Positions 1 through 7,018 of a DNA stretch of 12,779 nucleotides are shown piece after piece. Source of the DNA: Oscillospiraceae bacterium (GTDB lineage: Bacteria; Bacillota; Clostridia; Oscillospirales; Ruminococcaceae); the NCBI GenBank assembly GCA_015067375.1, contig SVMQ01000038.1:1-12779 (forward strand), in the 5' to 3' direction. The translations under genes and the position numbers were made by a program. Each line of letters begins with the position of its first letter. The stretch's first letter is position 1. The notes under the pieces were generated by a model, which did no database searches, was not told the origin of the DNA, and saw only the letters and a list, made by a program, of their open reading frames with translations.

Positions 1-1546
1 CCTTATAAGCACCGCCGTTGCCGTTTACATGGTAGGAACCAAAAGCGAAGCCGTAATCCCATTCAGCACCATACAGTGTGAATATACCGTTTACATAAAG
101 CCCTACAGAGCCTGCCTGCATAACGTCAATATTTGCATTACCCTTAACATAAATATTGCCGCTTGCACCGGAGTTCCACTGTGTAGCACCGTCGCTACCG
201 AACCAGTTCATGTCGCCGCCTACATAAGCGCCACCGCCGAGCTGACCACCCTGCGAGCTAAGATCTCCAATAACGATGAGCTTGCCACTGAATCCGGGTG
301 CTGTTCCGGTTTCGTGGAACATCTTTGCATCGCCGCCGATAACAACATCGCCTGTAAATTTACAGCCTGCATATATCTCAGCAGAACCCTTGATATAAGT
401 GGTACCGCTTATCGAAACACCCTTGAGTACCGCATTGCCGTCGATGTAAACATCGCCGCCAAGCGTACCGCCAACTATTGTGGCGTTACCATGGATGACT
501 GTAATGCCGCTGACATTCAATCCATTGGGAGCGTCAACATTTCCGCCGACATGCAGATCCTCATTGAAGTGACATACAGCATCACAATTAATGCTACCGC
601 CAAAATAAGCGTCACCGACAACGCTGACACCGTTAAGCTGTCCGCCGCCCTGTACAAAGATATCTGTTTCCTTGCCTGTAGAGCCGATACCGCCGTTTGC
701 ATCCATAAAGTACAGCGTATCGCCTACGCACATCTGTCCTCTGCCGCTGGTCGAGCCAAGGCTATAGGACATATTTCGGTCAAGGATAAGGTTGTTACCA
801 ACTACCCATGTGATGGGCTTAGAAGCCGTGAACTGACCGTAATCATGGCTGAGCGAGCCTGCGCAGATGATATCCGACGCAATGACAGGCTCTGTACCTG
901 CACCGCCCGCACCTGTCTTACCGAAGATGGTAGTACCAAGATCAACATACTCTGCGTCGAATACGAGCGGAGAGTCTGTTTCACTCAGAGAGTCGAGAAG
1001 TACGTCGTTAGGAAGATAACCTGTAGCAGTAAAGAACTGCTCGATAGCAGGCATCTTAGCAGGCTTACTCTCGGGAATAGAGATCTGTGCGTGAGTTGTT
1101 TCAAGTGTGCCGTTACGCGATACTGTTACCGCAATGTCATAGACGCGCAGCTTTGTGCCGCCGTCCTTTTCATCTGCCAGACGTGTTATGGTGACATCGT
1201 AACCACCGAGTATACCATCGGCAGCACCTGTTCCGTCTGCTGTAAGTGCAGCGAAGCCGTTGCCGTCTGTGGTGATGGTATTTCCGACATCAAGAGCCTT
1301 TATCTTCGTTACCAACGGCTTGGAGCTGTTGGTTCCGTCAACGATATATGCTGTAATGATATCAGAGATCGATGTTGCCGACACATAAGCCTGCTCCTGA
1401 TTGAACACGGTGTACTGTGCAGTACGCGATGACATGACAGCCATATACATGGCAGTAACAAGCACAATAAGCGCCGCCATAGTGCTGACGACCATAAACA
1501 ATGCGCTGCCGCAGTTGCTTATGTATTTTCTTAATGCGTGTTTCAT
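1..1546 (-). CDS. Type IV pilus prepilin-like protein, PilX-type N-terminus with beta-helix repeats (partial)
   Basis: This is the last visible gene of the pilus operon. It is open for 515 codons from the ATG at 1546-1544 and runs off the left edge without a stop. The start is fixed by GGAGG seven bases upstream. The N-terminus is a short basic leader (K2, R6, K7), then Cys12-Gly13, then a hydrophobic stretch of about residues 15-38 (SALFMVVSTMAALIVLV...). This resembles a class III or PilX-type prepilin with possible cleavage after Gly13. The Glu5 of major pilins is absent. From about residue 245 the protein becomes rich in Gly, Val, Ile and Asn, with recurring strand-turn units such as GGDVYIDGNA, GTTYIKGSAEI and TGDVVIGGDAKM. 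These are typical of right-handed beta-helix or bactofilin-like (polymer-forming) folds. By inference it is a minor or tip pilin, or an anchored surface protein assembled by the pilus machine. The CDS is certain; the functional label is moderate. Confidence 0.75.
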   Translation of the reverse strand, partial: MKHALRKYISNCGSALFMVVSTMAALIVLVTAMYMAVMSSRTAQYTVFNQEQAYVSATSISDIITAYIVDGTNSSKPLVTKIKALDVGNTITTDGNGFAALTADGTGAADGILGGYDVTITRLADEKDGGTKLRVYDIAVTVSRNGTLETTHAQISIPESKPAKMPAIEQFFTATGYLPNDVLLDSLSETDSPLVFDAEYVDLGTTIFGKTGAGGAGTEPVIASDIICAGSLSHDYGQFTASKPITWVVGNNLILDRNMSYSLGSTSGRGQMCVGDTLYFMDANGGIGSTGKETDIFVQGGGQLNGVSVVGDAYFGGSINCDAVCHFNEDLHVGGNVDAPNGLNVSGITVIHGNATIVGGTLGGDVYIDGNAVLKGVSISGTTYIKGSAEIYAGCKFTGDVVIGGDAKMFHETGTAPGFSGKLIVIGDLSSQGGQLGGGAYVGGDMNWFGSDGATQWNSGASGNIYVKGNANIDVMQAGSVGLYVNGIFTLYGAEWDYGFAFGSYHVNGNGGAYK

Positions 1547-1584
1547 TCTTTTACCTCCAGAAGTCGGTCACCCGACGAAACACC

Positions 1585-2574
1585 TTATGCAGCCTCCTGC
1601 TGCTCAAGCAGCTCGGTAGGATCCTGCATACGTTCGATAAAGAAGAAAGTAAGGCTGATATCGTAGGTTTCGAGGCAATCGGAAACGCTTACCTTATCGT
1701 CATCCTCGTCCTCGTCGTCCTCATTTTCGCCTTCCTGACCTTCGCCTTCTGCGGGAGTATCAGCAGTGTTACCACCTGCTGTGTTCTGATTCTCATCATC
1801 CTCACCGGTGTCAGCTCTGTCACCCTCGTTCTTTTTCAGCTCTTCCTTAGCGTCTTCCTTGATCTGAATATCCATTTCTTCCATGATCAGCTCGTACTTC
1901 TCGGTAACATCCTCAAAGGTAAGACCCAGAGAACCGTTATACATAAGTGCCTTTCTGATCTTCTTGCCGTCCTCTTCCTTCTCGTACGCGTTGATGTAGT
2001 CGATGAAAGCGACGATCTCCTCAGCATTGAGTGCTGTGATAGTGAATGTTGCAGTGGAAGCGCCTACTGTCTGAGCCTGAGAAAGCTGGGACATAAGTGT
2101 TGCGCGTCTTGCCTCAGCGTCGAGCTCTTCCTTTGTGGGCTGCTGACCCTGTGTAGCATAAGTCTTGAGTTCGTATGTAAGCTCAGACTCCTCAAAGAAG
2201 CTGACACTGAGTGTAGCTGTGCTTGCGGGAGATACGTTCACAGACTCAACTACAACGTTGTGATCGTTCTTCTTCGCATACTCAAGGAATGTTCTTACCT
2301 CTGCATCAAGCTCATAAGGAGTCATTTCCTCAAAGAACATATCTGCAAGGTCACGACCCTCTTCATAAGCCGCAATAACGTCATTCTTCAGACCGTCTTT
2401 AAGGTTAGACTTGTCGACCGCAGCCTGATACTCTACCTGCTTGCTTTCCAGCAGCGCCTTGTTTACACCGACCTCTTTGAACTTAGGCACGATGAAGAAA
2501 AAGATGCCAAGACCTATTATAATTGCAACGGCGATAATAAGTACACCGATTCTTTCCTGCTTACTGAGTTTCAT
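1585..2574 (-). CDS. pilO: PilO-like type IV pilus alignment protein with acidic insertion
   Basis: The product is a 329-residue bitopic membrane protein. It has a short cytoplasmic N-terminus (MKLSKQER), one membrane segment at about residues 10-30, a charged and probably coiled region to about residue 70, and an alpha/beta domain. This layout and the place directly after pilMN fit PilO, which pairs with PilN to link the cytoplasmic platform to the pilus outside the membrane. The sequence is divergent, so the name rests on topology and context. About residues 251-294 form a low-complexity Asp/Glu/Gly/Asn tract. It lies just before a last predicted strand (YDISLTFFFIE) that resembles the final strand of PilO/GspM ferredoxin-like domains. 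The ATG shares one base with the pilMN stop (TAATG), which implies translational coupling. The next gene begins 38 bases downstream. Confidence 0.72.
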   Translation of the reverse strand: MKLSKQERIGVLIIAVAIIIGLGIFFFIVPKFKEVGVNKALLESKQVEYQAAVDKSNLKDGLKNDVIAAYEEGRDLADMFFEEMTPYELDAEVRTFLEYAKKNDHNVVVESVNVSPASTATLSVSFFEESELTYELKTYATQGQQPTKEELDAEARRATLMSQLSQAQTVGASTATFTITALNAEEIVAFIDYINAYEKEEDGKKIRKALMYNGSLGLTFEDVTEKYELIMEEMDIQIKEDAKEELKKNEGDRADTGEDDENQNTAGGNTADTPAEGEGQEGENEDDEDEDDDKVSVSDCLETYDISLTFFFIERMQDPTELLEQQEAA

Positions 2575-4205
2575 TATTCAGTTACCTCCCCTGCATTATC
2601 ACTCGGATTAAGATCGATCGTGGCATTAGCCTCGTCGCTTCCTGCCTTGATGTTCATATTGAGGCTGAACTCAAAAATGGTATCATAGGTCTTTTCGCCC
2701 TCAGTGCTCAGTACAACATACTTATTATCATCTGAACTGTTCACCTTTGTGAAGCCCGAGTAGCTTACGTTCAGGAAGTAGGGATCGCCATTCTTATCCT
2801 TTACCTCATTGATAAGCTTTTCTGCATACAGCGCAGGAATAGCAGAGGGATCGCCGTTTGCCAGACCCTTTAATGTAACGCTTACAGTATATCCGCCGAT
2901 ATTCACTGTTTCAATATCGAGCATGATCTTATCGCCGTCAACGATATCCTCGATCGGCTCCGCCAGCTTTGTGATGATATAGCTTGAAACCTTAGGCATA
3001 TAGTTGAACAGCAGCGATGTCTGTCCTACACTATTATTATAGTTCTGGAAACCTGTAAGCATCGCCTGTCGCTGATCTACCAGTGCGATATCATTGCGAA
3101 GCGCGGGATCATCGATCTGCGCCTGAACGCCGGCGATATCATTCTGAATATTGCCGTTATACATTCCGAGAACTGCTGTGATAGCCAGGATGATAGCAGC
3201 AGCGCCAAGGCAGCTTCCGCCAAGAGCCATAAGATATCCGTTCATGCCCTTGGATTCCTTAGCGGATGTAGCCTCCAGCAGGTTGATATGCTCAAGATCC
3301 TTGTTTCTGCGGTAGATAGCACCGATAGCGTTTGCGTACTTCGTGAAGTCGATCTCCGCCATCGTGATAACAGTACTGGGAGTTGCCAGCACGAACGCAG
3401 GAATATTGAAGGAAGATACCGCATTGGAAAGCTCAATGAAGTTCTGGATGTCACCGTAGAACATGATCTCCTTGAGCGGCTTTGCACCCTTACGGCTCTT
3501 GATAAACTGGATCATTCTGAACAGGTTATCATAAACCGCTCTTGTTACATAGTCGGGAGCGTTGTCATAATCCATCGGATCGATGTTGAAGTAACGTGAG
3601 AATACGATCTGATTGTCCTCATACAGGTTCATGTTGAGGAAGTTTCTGTCCACCTGGATAAGCAGCAGAGGCATTCTGTCTGCCATCTTGGGTGTGTTCA
3701 CGATAAGACGTGTAACAGAGTTGTTCGCAATGTTTACAGCCTTAAGAGAAAGTCCGATGTGAGAGAACAGTCTTACATAGCCGTCAACCAGACGCTGAGG
3801 GCAGGCAGCTGCGATAACCTTGAGCTTCTTGTTCTTCTCCTCGTCCTCTACCTCGCCTGCGATGGTGTAGGAAATGTTATACTCATTAGTAACACCCATC
3901 TCAGCCTGGATCATAGCCTCGATAGCCACTGTGTTCTTGAGGCTCTTAGGCTTGTTGATCAGCAGCTCCTTGTAAACGATGGAGCTGGATGTGATGGAAA
4001 CGATAGCATCCTTTTCCTTGATCTCCTTGGACTTGATGATATCGTTCAGCTCAGCCGCAACCATGGGAACGTCAGTTATGTAACCATTGGATACCATGCC
4101 GAGTGTAAGCTCACGCATATCAGCGTCCTGCACTCTTACCTTGCTACCGCTGTGGATACCGCGTACAAGCTTTATTTGTCTGTCGGTAATATCAATTGAA
4201 ATCAT
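2574..4205 (-). CDS. PilM-PilN fusion, type IV pilus inner-membrane platform
   Basis: The product has 543 residues. About residues 1-303 are a PilM-type actin-like domain that begins ISIDITDRQIKLVRG, the usual beta-turn-beta nucleotide-binding opening of this family. About residues 306-310 read HINLL, which matches the conserved N-terminal INLLP-type peptide of PilN that normally docks into PilM. A membrane segment (about 325-347, ALGGSCLGAAAIILAITAVL) and an extracytoplasmic PilN-like domain to residue 543 follow. Separate PilM and PilN are usually about 350 and 180-200 residues, so the length fits a fusion. The frame is continuous, with no stop or rearranged start at the junction. It would tether the cytoplasmic ring directly to the membrane alignment complex with PilO. 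An AGGTG site lies five bases before the ATG, and pilC ends 34 bases upstream. The domain assignment is fairly sure from motifs, but no search was run. Confidence 0.85.
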   Translation of the reverse strand: MISIDITDRQIKLVRGIHSGSKVRVQDADMRELTLGMVSNGYITDVPMVAAELNDIIKSKEIKEKDAIVSITSSSIVYKELLINKPKSLKNTVAIEAMIQAEMGVTNEYNISYTIAGEVEDEEKNKKLKVIAAACPQRLVDGYVRLFSHIGLSLKAVNIANNSVTRLIVNTPKMADRMPLLLIQVDRNFLNMNLYEDNQIVFSRYFNIDPMDYDNAPDYVTRAVYDNLFRMIQFIKSRKGAKPLKEIMFYGDIQNFIELSNAVSSFNIPAFVLATPSTVITMAEIDFTKYANAIGAIYRRNKDLEHINLLEATSAKESKGMNGYLMALGGSCLGAAAIILAITAVLGMYNGNIQNDIAGVQAQIDDPALRNDIALVDQRQAMLTGFQNYNNSVGQTSLLFNYMPKVSSYIITKLAEPIEDIVDGDKIMLDIETVNIGGYTVSVTLKGLANGDPSAIPALYAEKLINEVKDKNGDPYFLNVSYSGFTKVNSSDDNKYVVLSTEGEKTYDTIFEFSLNMNIKAGSDEANATIDLNPSDNAGEVTE

Positions 4206-4239
4206 TTTGTCACCTCATAATATTTAATTCATGTGGAAA

Positions 4240-5433
4240 TTACTCTGCGCTCAGCATTCCGCCGTACAGCATCGGGAAGATTGCCGCAAGCACCAGACCG
4301 ATAGCGATACCCATGATGATGATCATCATAGGCTCCAGCATACCTACCAGCTTACCGATAGCGGTGTCGCCCTCTTCCTCGTAATACTCGGCAGCCTTTG
4401 CGAGGATGGTATCGAGCGTACCTGATTCCTCACCGACATAGATAATAGAGGTAAACATACCCTCGAATATCTCAGTCTTTTCAATTGCCTTGGACATACT
4501 CTCACCGAGCTTGATATTGTCAACGACCTCCTCAAACTTCTTCGTTACATAGGAGTTGCCGAGGACCGCAATGGATTTTTCGATACAATCCACCATCTGC
4601 AGACCCGAAGCGTAAAGGTTTGACATATTTCTTGCAAAACGTCCCGTGTAGATAGTAGCGACCAGCGCACCGACCTTGGGGATCTTCAGCGTCAACTCAT
4701 CCATCTTCAGTCGTATAGCAGGAGTTCTTCTGCCCACCCAGAACAGGAAGATCAGCCCCACGATCGCAATTATGTAAATATACCAGTAACCCGTCAGCGA
4801 TCCAGAGAATGCCATCATTCCTCGTGTAAGAGGAGTCATATCTGCAGGATCCGTCATATCCGCGAAGATAGGCAGGATGAATGTAAACATCAGCACTACT
4901 ACTGCCAGAGCCAGTACCAGCAGGATGATAGGATATACCATCGCACTCTTTACCTTGTTCGCTGTCTTGTTTGCGTTAGCGAAGTGATCCGATACTCTTG
5001 TAAGGATCAGATCCAGCGTACCCGAAGCCTCACCCGCAGCTACCATGCTGACGAACAGATCGGGGAAAACACCCGGCTTTTGCGCGAGAACGTCCGAGAA
5101 AGATTTACCTTTCTGTACCTCCTCATAGATATCCAGCAGAACAGCCTTAGCCTTTTTCTTTTCCTGCTGCTCCTGCAGAATGTGAAGTGCTCTTACCAGC
5201 GAAAGACCCGCGGAAGTCATAGAAGCAAGCTGTCTACTTATAAACGATACTTCCTTTGTCTTGAACCTGTACTTGACGTCAACCGCATTGTTTGCACCGA
5301 GATCACGGTACTTTGTACAATACAGATTGCGCTCCTTCAGCTTTTGCTGAAGATCCTGATAATCCTCCGCCATTTCCTTGCCCCTGACGATCTTGCCGCT
5401 GACATCGGTGGCTTCATACGAGAATTTTTTCAC
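4240..5433 (-). CDS. pilC: Type IV pilus platform protein PilC (GspF family)
   Basis: This is a polytopic membrane protein of the PilC/GspF family, which forms the central platform turned by the pilus ATPase. It has 397 residues from the chosen GTG start, normal for the family. It opens KKFSYEATDVSGKIVRG, the standard PilC start. It has two duplicated T2SSF domains, each with the glycine motif: GEASGTLD at about residues 134-141 and GEESGTLD at about 334-341. Hydrophobic segments follow each domain (AMVYPIILLVLALAVVVL, then WYIYIIAIVGLIFLFW, and a C-terminal MMIIIMGIAIGLVLAAIF). The frame can be extended upstream to a TTG at 5457. The GTG at 5433 is preferred because GGAGG sits seven bases before it and homologous proteins begin with the KKF/YxY segment. 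It is the first gene after the operon promoter. The ATPase genes (pilB, pilT), often adjacent in other genomes, are not next to it. Confidence 0.95.
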   Translation of the reverse strand: MKKFSYEATDVSGKIVRGKEMAEDYQDLQQKLKERNLYCTKYRDLGANNAVDVKYRFKTKEVSFISRQLASMTSAGLSLVRALHILQEQQEKKKAKAVLLDIYEEVQKGKSFSDVLAQKPGVFPDLFVSMVAAGEASGTLDLILTRVSDHFANANKTANKVKSAMVYPIILLVLALAVVVLMFTFILPIFADMTDPADMTPLTRGMMAFSGSLTGYWYIYIIAIVGLIFLFWVGRRTPAIRLKMDELTLKIPKVGALVATIYTGRFARNMSNLYASGLQMVDCIEKSIAVLGNSYVTKKFEEVVDNIKLGESMSKAIEKTEIFEGMFTSIIYVGEESGTLDTILAKAAEYYEEEGDTAIGKLVGMLEPMMIIIMGIAIGLVLAAIFPMLYGGMLSAE

Positions 5434-5450
5434 GGAATAACCTCCATTCC
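5434..5450 (-). promoter_or_regulatory. pilC ribosome binding site held in a hairpin loop
   Basis: Read on the minus strand, GGAAT and ATTCC form a perfect 5-bp inverted repeat around a 7-base loop, GGAGGTT, that contains the Shine-Dalgarno sequence. The GTG start follows the stem directly. The site decides the start of pilC. The hairpin is visible in the sequence; any effect on translation is inference. Confidence 0.6.
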
Positions 5451-5452
5451 CC

Positions 5453-5511
5453 TGCAATTCTATTGCACTGATTTAACGGCTGCTAAAGGGCATAGTTACC
5501 CCTATACCGTT
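5453..5511 (-). promoter_or_regulatory. Structured 5' leader of the pil operon
   Basis: Between the predicted transcription start (about 5518) and the pilC ribosome binding site, the minus strand holds two further inverted repeats. The first is GGTATAG-GGGTAA-CTATGCC (5508-5489, 7 bp with one G-U pair). It is enclosed by, and shares two bases with, AACGG/CCGTT (5511-5507 with 5479-5475), so the inner and outer stems partly compete. The second is TGCAAT-AGA-ATTGCA (5467-5453, perfect 6 bp). No c-di-GMP (GEMM) riboswitch consensus or other known riboswitch was recognised. A regulatory role is inferred only from the density of structure. Confidence 0.45.
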
Positions 5512-5524
5512 TTTGAGTATATAA

Positions 5525-5553
5525 ATTATACCATAATTCCGCCCTTATTTCAA
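5525..5553 (-). promoter_or_regulatory. Sigma-A type promoter of the pil operon
   Basis: On the minus strand, TTGAAA (5553-5548) and TATAAT (5530-5525) are separated by exactly 17 bases. The predicted transcription start is near 5518, giving a leader of about 85 bases to the pilC GTG. It lies in the AT-rich gap after the ADP-ribosylglycohydrolase gene, so the pil operon probably starts here. Confidence 0.85.
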
Positions 5554-5671
5554 GCGTTAACATCCGCTAAAAGCATAAAAACTGGTAAAAATGTAAAATT
5601 ATTTATGTAGAAATTCTTAAGTTTCTTATGTGCAAATTAACTAAATGTACCATTTTGTGCGGATAAAGCCA

Positions 5672-6733
5672 TTATTCGACCGCCGCGGTATAGTCGTACA
5701 GCTTATCTGCCACCTCTGTGATAAGGTCGCAAAGCTCCAGTTTTTTGAGCCACTTTTTCGGCAGCGCACTCTCTCCGAGATAGGCACCCATGATATTGCC
5801 GCATATCGCACCCGTGCTGTCGCTGTCGCCGTCATGATTGACAGAAAGGAGCAAGGCATTGGTAAAGTTACCGCTATGGCACAGCGCACAGTATACCGCT
5901 ATAGCAAGCGCCTCCTCTGCTATCCAGCCCTCGCCAAGTCGCTGCACCGCCTCCAACGGAGGCACTGTGCCTGCGTCCAGCACACGGGCATGGTCAAGCG
6001 CGCGGTATGTTTCCATACAGCCGTCATAGCTTTTGAGGATGTACATAGCAACATCAACAGCCTCCTCGATGTCACTGCCCGCGACAAGCTCAGCGATCAT
6101 CGCGCCAAGCGCGCCTGCCGCAAGATAACCCGTAGGATGCGTATGTGTTATCGCCGCAAACTCAGCTGCCATGCGGAATGCACGCTCGCTGTCACGGCAG
6201 AAGTACAGACCTGCAGGCGCCACTCTCATAACTCCGCCGCAACCCTTGCTGTTGTTGATAGCCTTGGTCAGCTTACCGTAATTGTGGTCAGCCGCCTGCT
6301 TCAATGCCGAAAGACAGGTGCTTCCGGGCGCGCGCTGACTGCACATCTCCTTGCCAAGCAGCATCGAAGGGAATTCCCCGTCCTTATCCAGCACATGAGC
6401 ATACTCGCGGCTGGCGAGCATCCTTTCCTGTGTATACAGCCAGCGCTGATACGCGTAGAATACATAGGTCGTATAGCTGGAAAGCTCCTTTTTGGCTCCC
6501 AGCGCATCCGCCCACATTATTCCCTCTGCCGTAAACAGCGTCATCTGTGTGTCATCCGAGATAAGAGCGCAACCAAGACGCTTATCGACCTGCATCGCGG
6601 TGATGCCGTTTTTTCCATACTCTGCAAATATCTGCTCCTGCTTCAGAAATTCCACAGGATAGCCCAGCGCGTCGCCCAACGCTCCGCCAAGCATACAGCC
6701 CGTAAATCTCTCCGCCAGTGTGATCCCTGCCAT
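5672..6733 (-). CDS. ADP-ribosylglycohydrolase family protein
   Basis: The product has 353 residues and the di-magnesium DraG/ARH fold, whose members remove ADP-ribose from modified proteins or small molecules. The N-terminal signature is RFTGCMLGGALGDALGYPVE (about residues 9-28). The first metal site is SDDTQM (59-64, with S59, D60 and D61 equivalent to Thr-Asp-Asp in characterised enzymes). The second is DGDSDSTG (301-308, with D303, D305 and S306 as likely ligands). All are intact, so the enzyme should be active. The ATG at 6733 is chosen over an in-frame ATG at 6796 because AAGGAAG lies about seven bases upstream and because the upstream codons overlap the promoter. No signal peptide is seen, so it is probably cytoplasmic. 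No partner ADP-ribosyltransferase is visible nearby, so the substrate is unknown. It is divergent from rpsF and upstream of the pil operon on the same strand. Confidence 0.92.
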   Translation of the reverse strand: MAGITLAERFTGCMLGGALGDALGYPVEFLKQEQIFAEYGKNGITAMQVDKRLGCALISDDTQMTLFTAEGIMWADALGAKKELSSYTTYVFYAYQRWLYTQERMLASREYAHVLDKDGEFPSMLLGKEMCSQRAPGSTCLSALKQAADHNYGKLTKAINNSKGCGGVMRVAPAGLYFCRDSERAFRMAAEFAAITHTHPTGYLAAGALGAMIAELVAGSDIEEAVDVAMYILKSYDGCMETYRALDHARVLDAGTVPPLEAVQRLGEGWIAEEALAIAVYCALCHSGNFTNALLLSVNHDGDSDSTGAICGNIMGAYLGESALPKKWLKKLELCDLITEVADKLYDYTAAVE

Positions 6734-6767
6734 ATCATAGCTTCCTTTCCTCAACATATCTGGATAT

Positions 6768-6796
6768 ATTTTAACACACAGCGAAGGATAATGCAA
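6768..6796 (-). promoter_or_regulatory. Promoter of the ADP-ribosylglycohydrolase gene
   Basis: On the minus strand, TTGCAT (6796-6791) is 17 bases from TAAAAT (6773-6768). Transcription would start near 6761, about 28 bases before the chosen ATG. This supports the shorter gene model, since the upstream ATG at 6796 would fall inside the -35 box. Confidence 0.72.
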
Positions 6797-6904
6797 GCAT
6801 TTTACTATATTATTATTTTTAATAATGTATCGGTCAGCACGGCGATATATGCAAAATCAACAGAAAAACTCCGAAAAAACCTCGTTAAATGTCCCTAATA
6901 ACGC

Positions 6905-6933
6905 TTGACAAAGGGAATCAATTCTGATATAAT
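6905..6933 (+). promoter_or_regulatory. Consensus promoter of the rpsF-ssb-rpsR operon
   Basis: TTGACA (6905-6910) and TATAAT (6928-6933) are both perfect sigma-A consensus hexamers separated by the optimal 17 bases. This fits a strongly expressed ribosomal protein operon. The predicted transcription start is near 6940, leaving a leader of about 80 bases. Confidence 0.93.
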
Positions 6934-6938
6934 ATCAT

Positions 6939-6989
6939 AGTTAAGGCTTATCCACTACCTTAACTCCTTTCTCGTGCATAGGGCACGGG
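6939..6989 (+). promoter_or_regulatory. Hairpin-containing leader of rpsF
   Basis: Two inverted repeats lie between the predicted start of transcription and the ribosome binding site. AGTTAAGG (6939-6946) pairs perfectly with CCTTAACT (6958-6965) around an 11-base loop. CTCGTGC (6971-6977) pairs with GCACGGG (6983-6989) around ATAGG, with one G-U pair. In many bacteria the S6:S18 complex represses its own mRNA through a leader structure with a conserved CCG. No CCG occurs in this leader, so the known motif is not claimed. Confidence 0.5.
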
Positions 6990-7018
6990 ATATAATCCAG
7001 AAGGAGGTGCTTTATAAA

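Noticed and set aside
29..1432. Long plus-strand open frame of 467 codons
   Set aside because: It lies antisense to the prepilin-like gene, has Cys-rich composition unlike any family, and has no ribosome binding site. The minus-strand frame has a good start signal and coherent repeats.
1501..2688. Plus-strand open frame of 395 codons across pilO and the start of the prepilin-like gene
   Set aside because: It is a shadow of the minus-strand pilO codons, rich in Leu, Val and Cys, and spans two genes.
5434..5518. c-di-GMP riboswitch before the pil operon
   Set aside because: GEMM riboswitches precede pilus operons in some Clostridia, but none of their conserved core could be read here and the leader is barely long enough.
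5609..5626. AGAAA/TTTCT inverted repeat as terminator of the ADP-ribosylglycohydrolase gene
   Set aside because: It has a 5-bp AT-rich stem with an 8-base loop and no clear T run. It is too weak to call, so read-through into the pil operon remains possible.
6991..6996. Second TATAAT just before rpsF
   Set aside because: No -35-like hexamer stands at the right distance, and the sequence lies inside the leader near the ribosome binding site.
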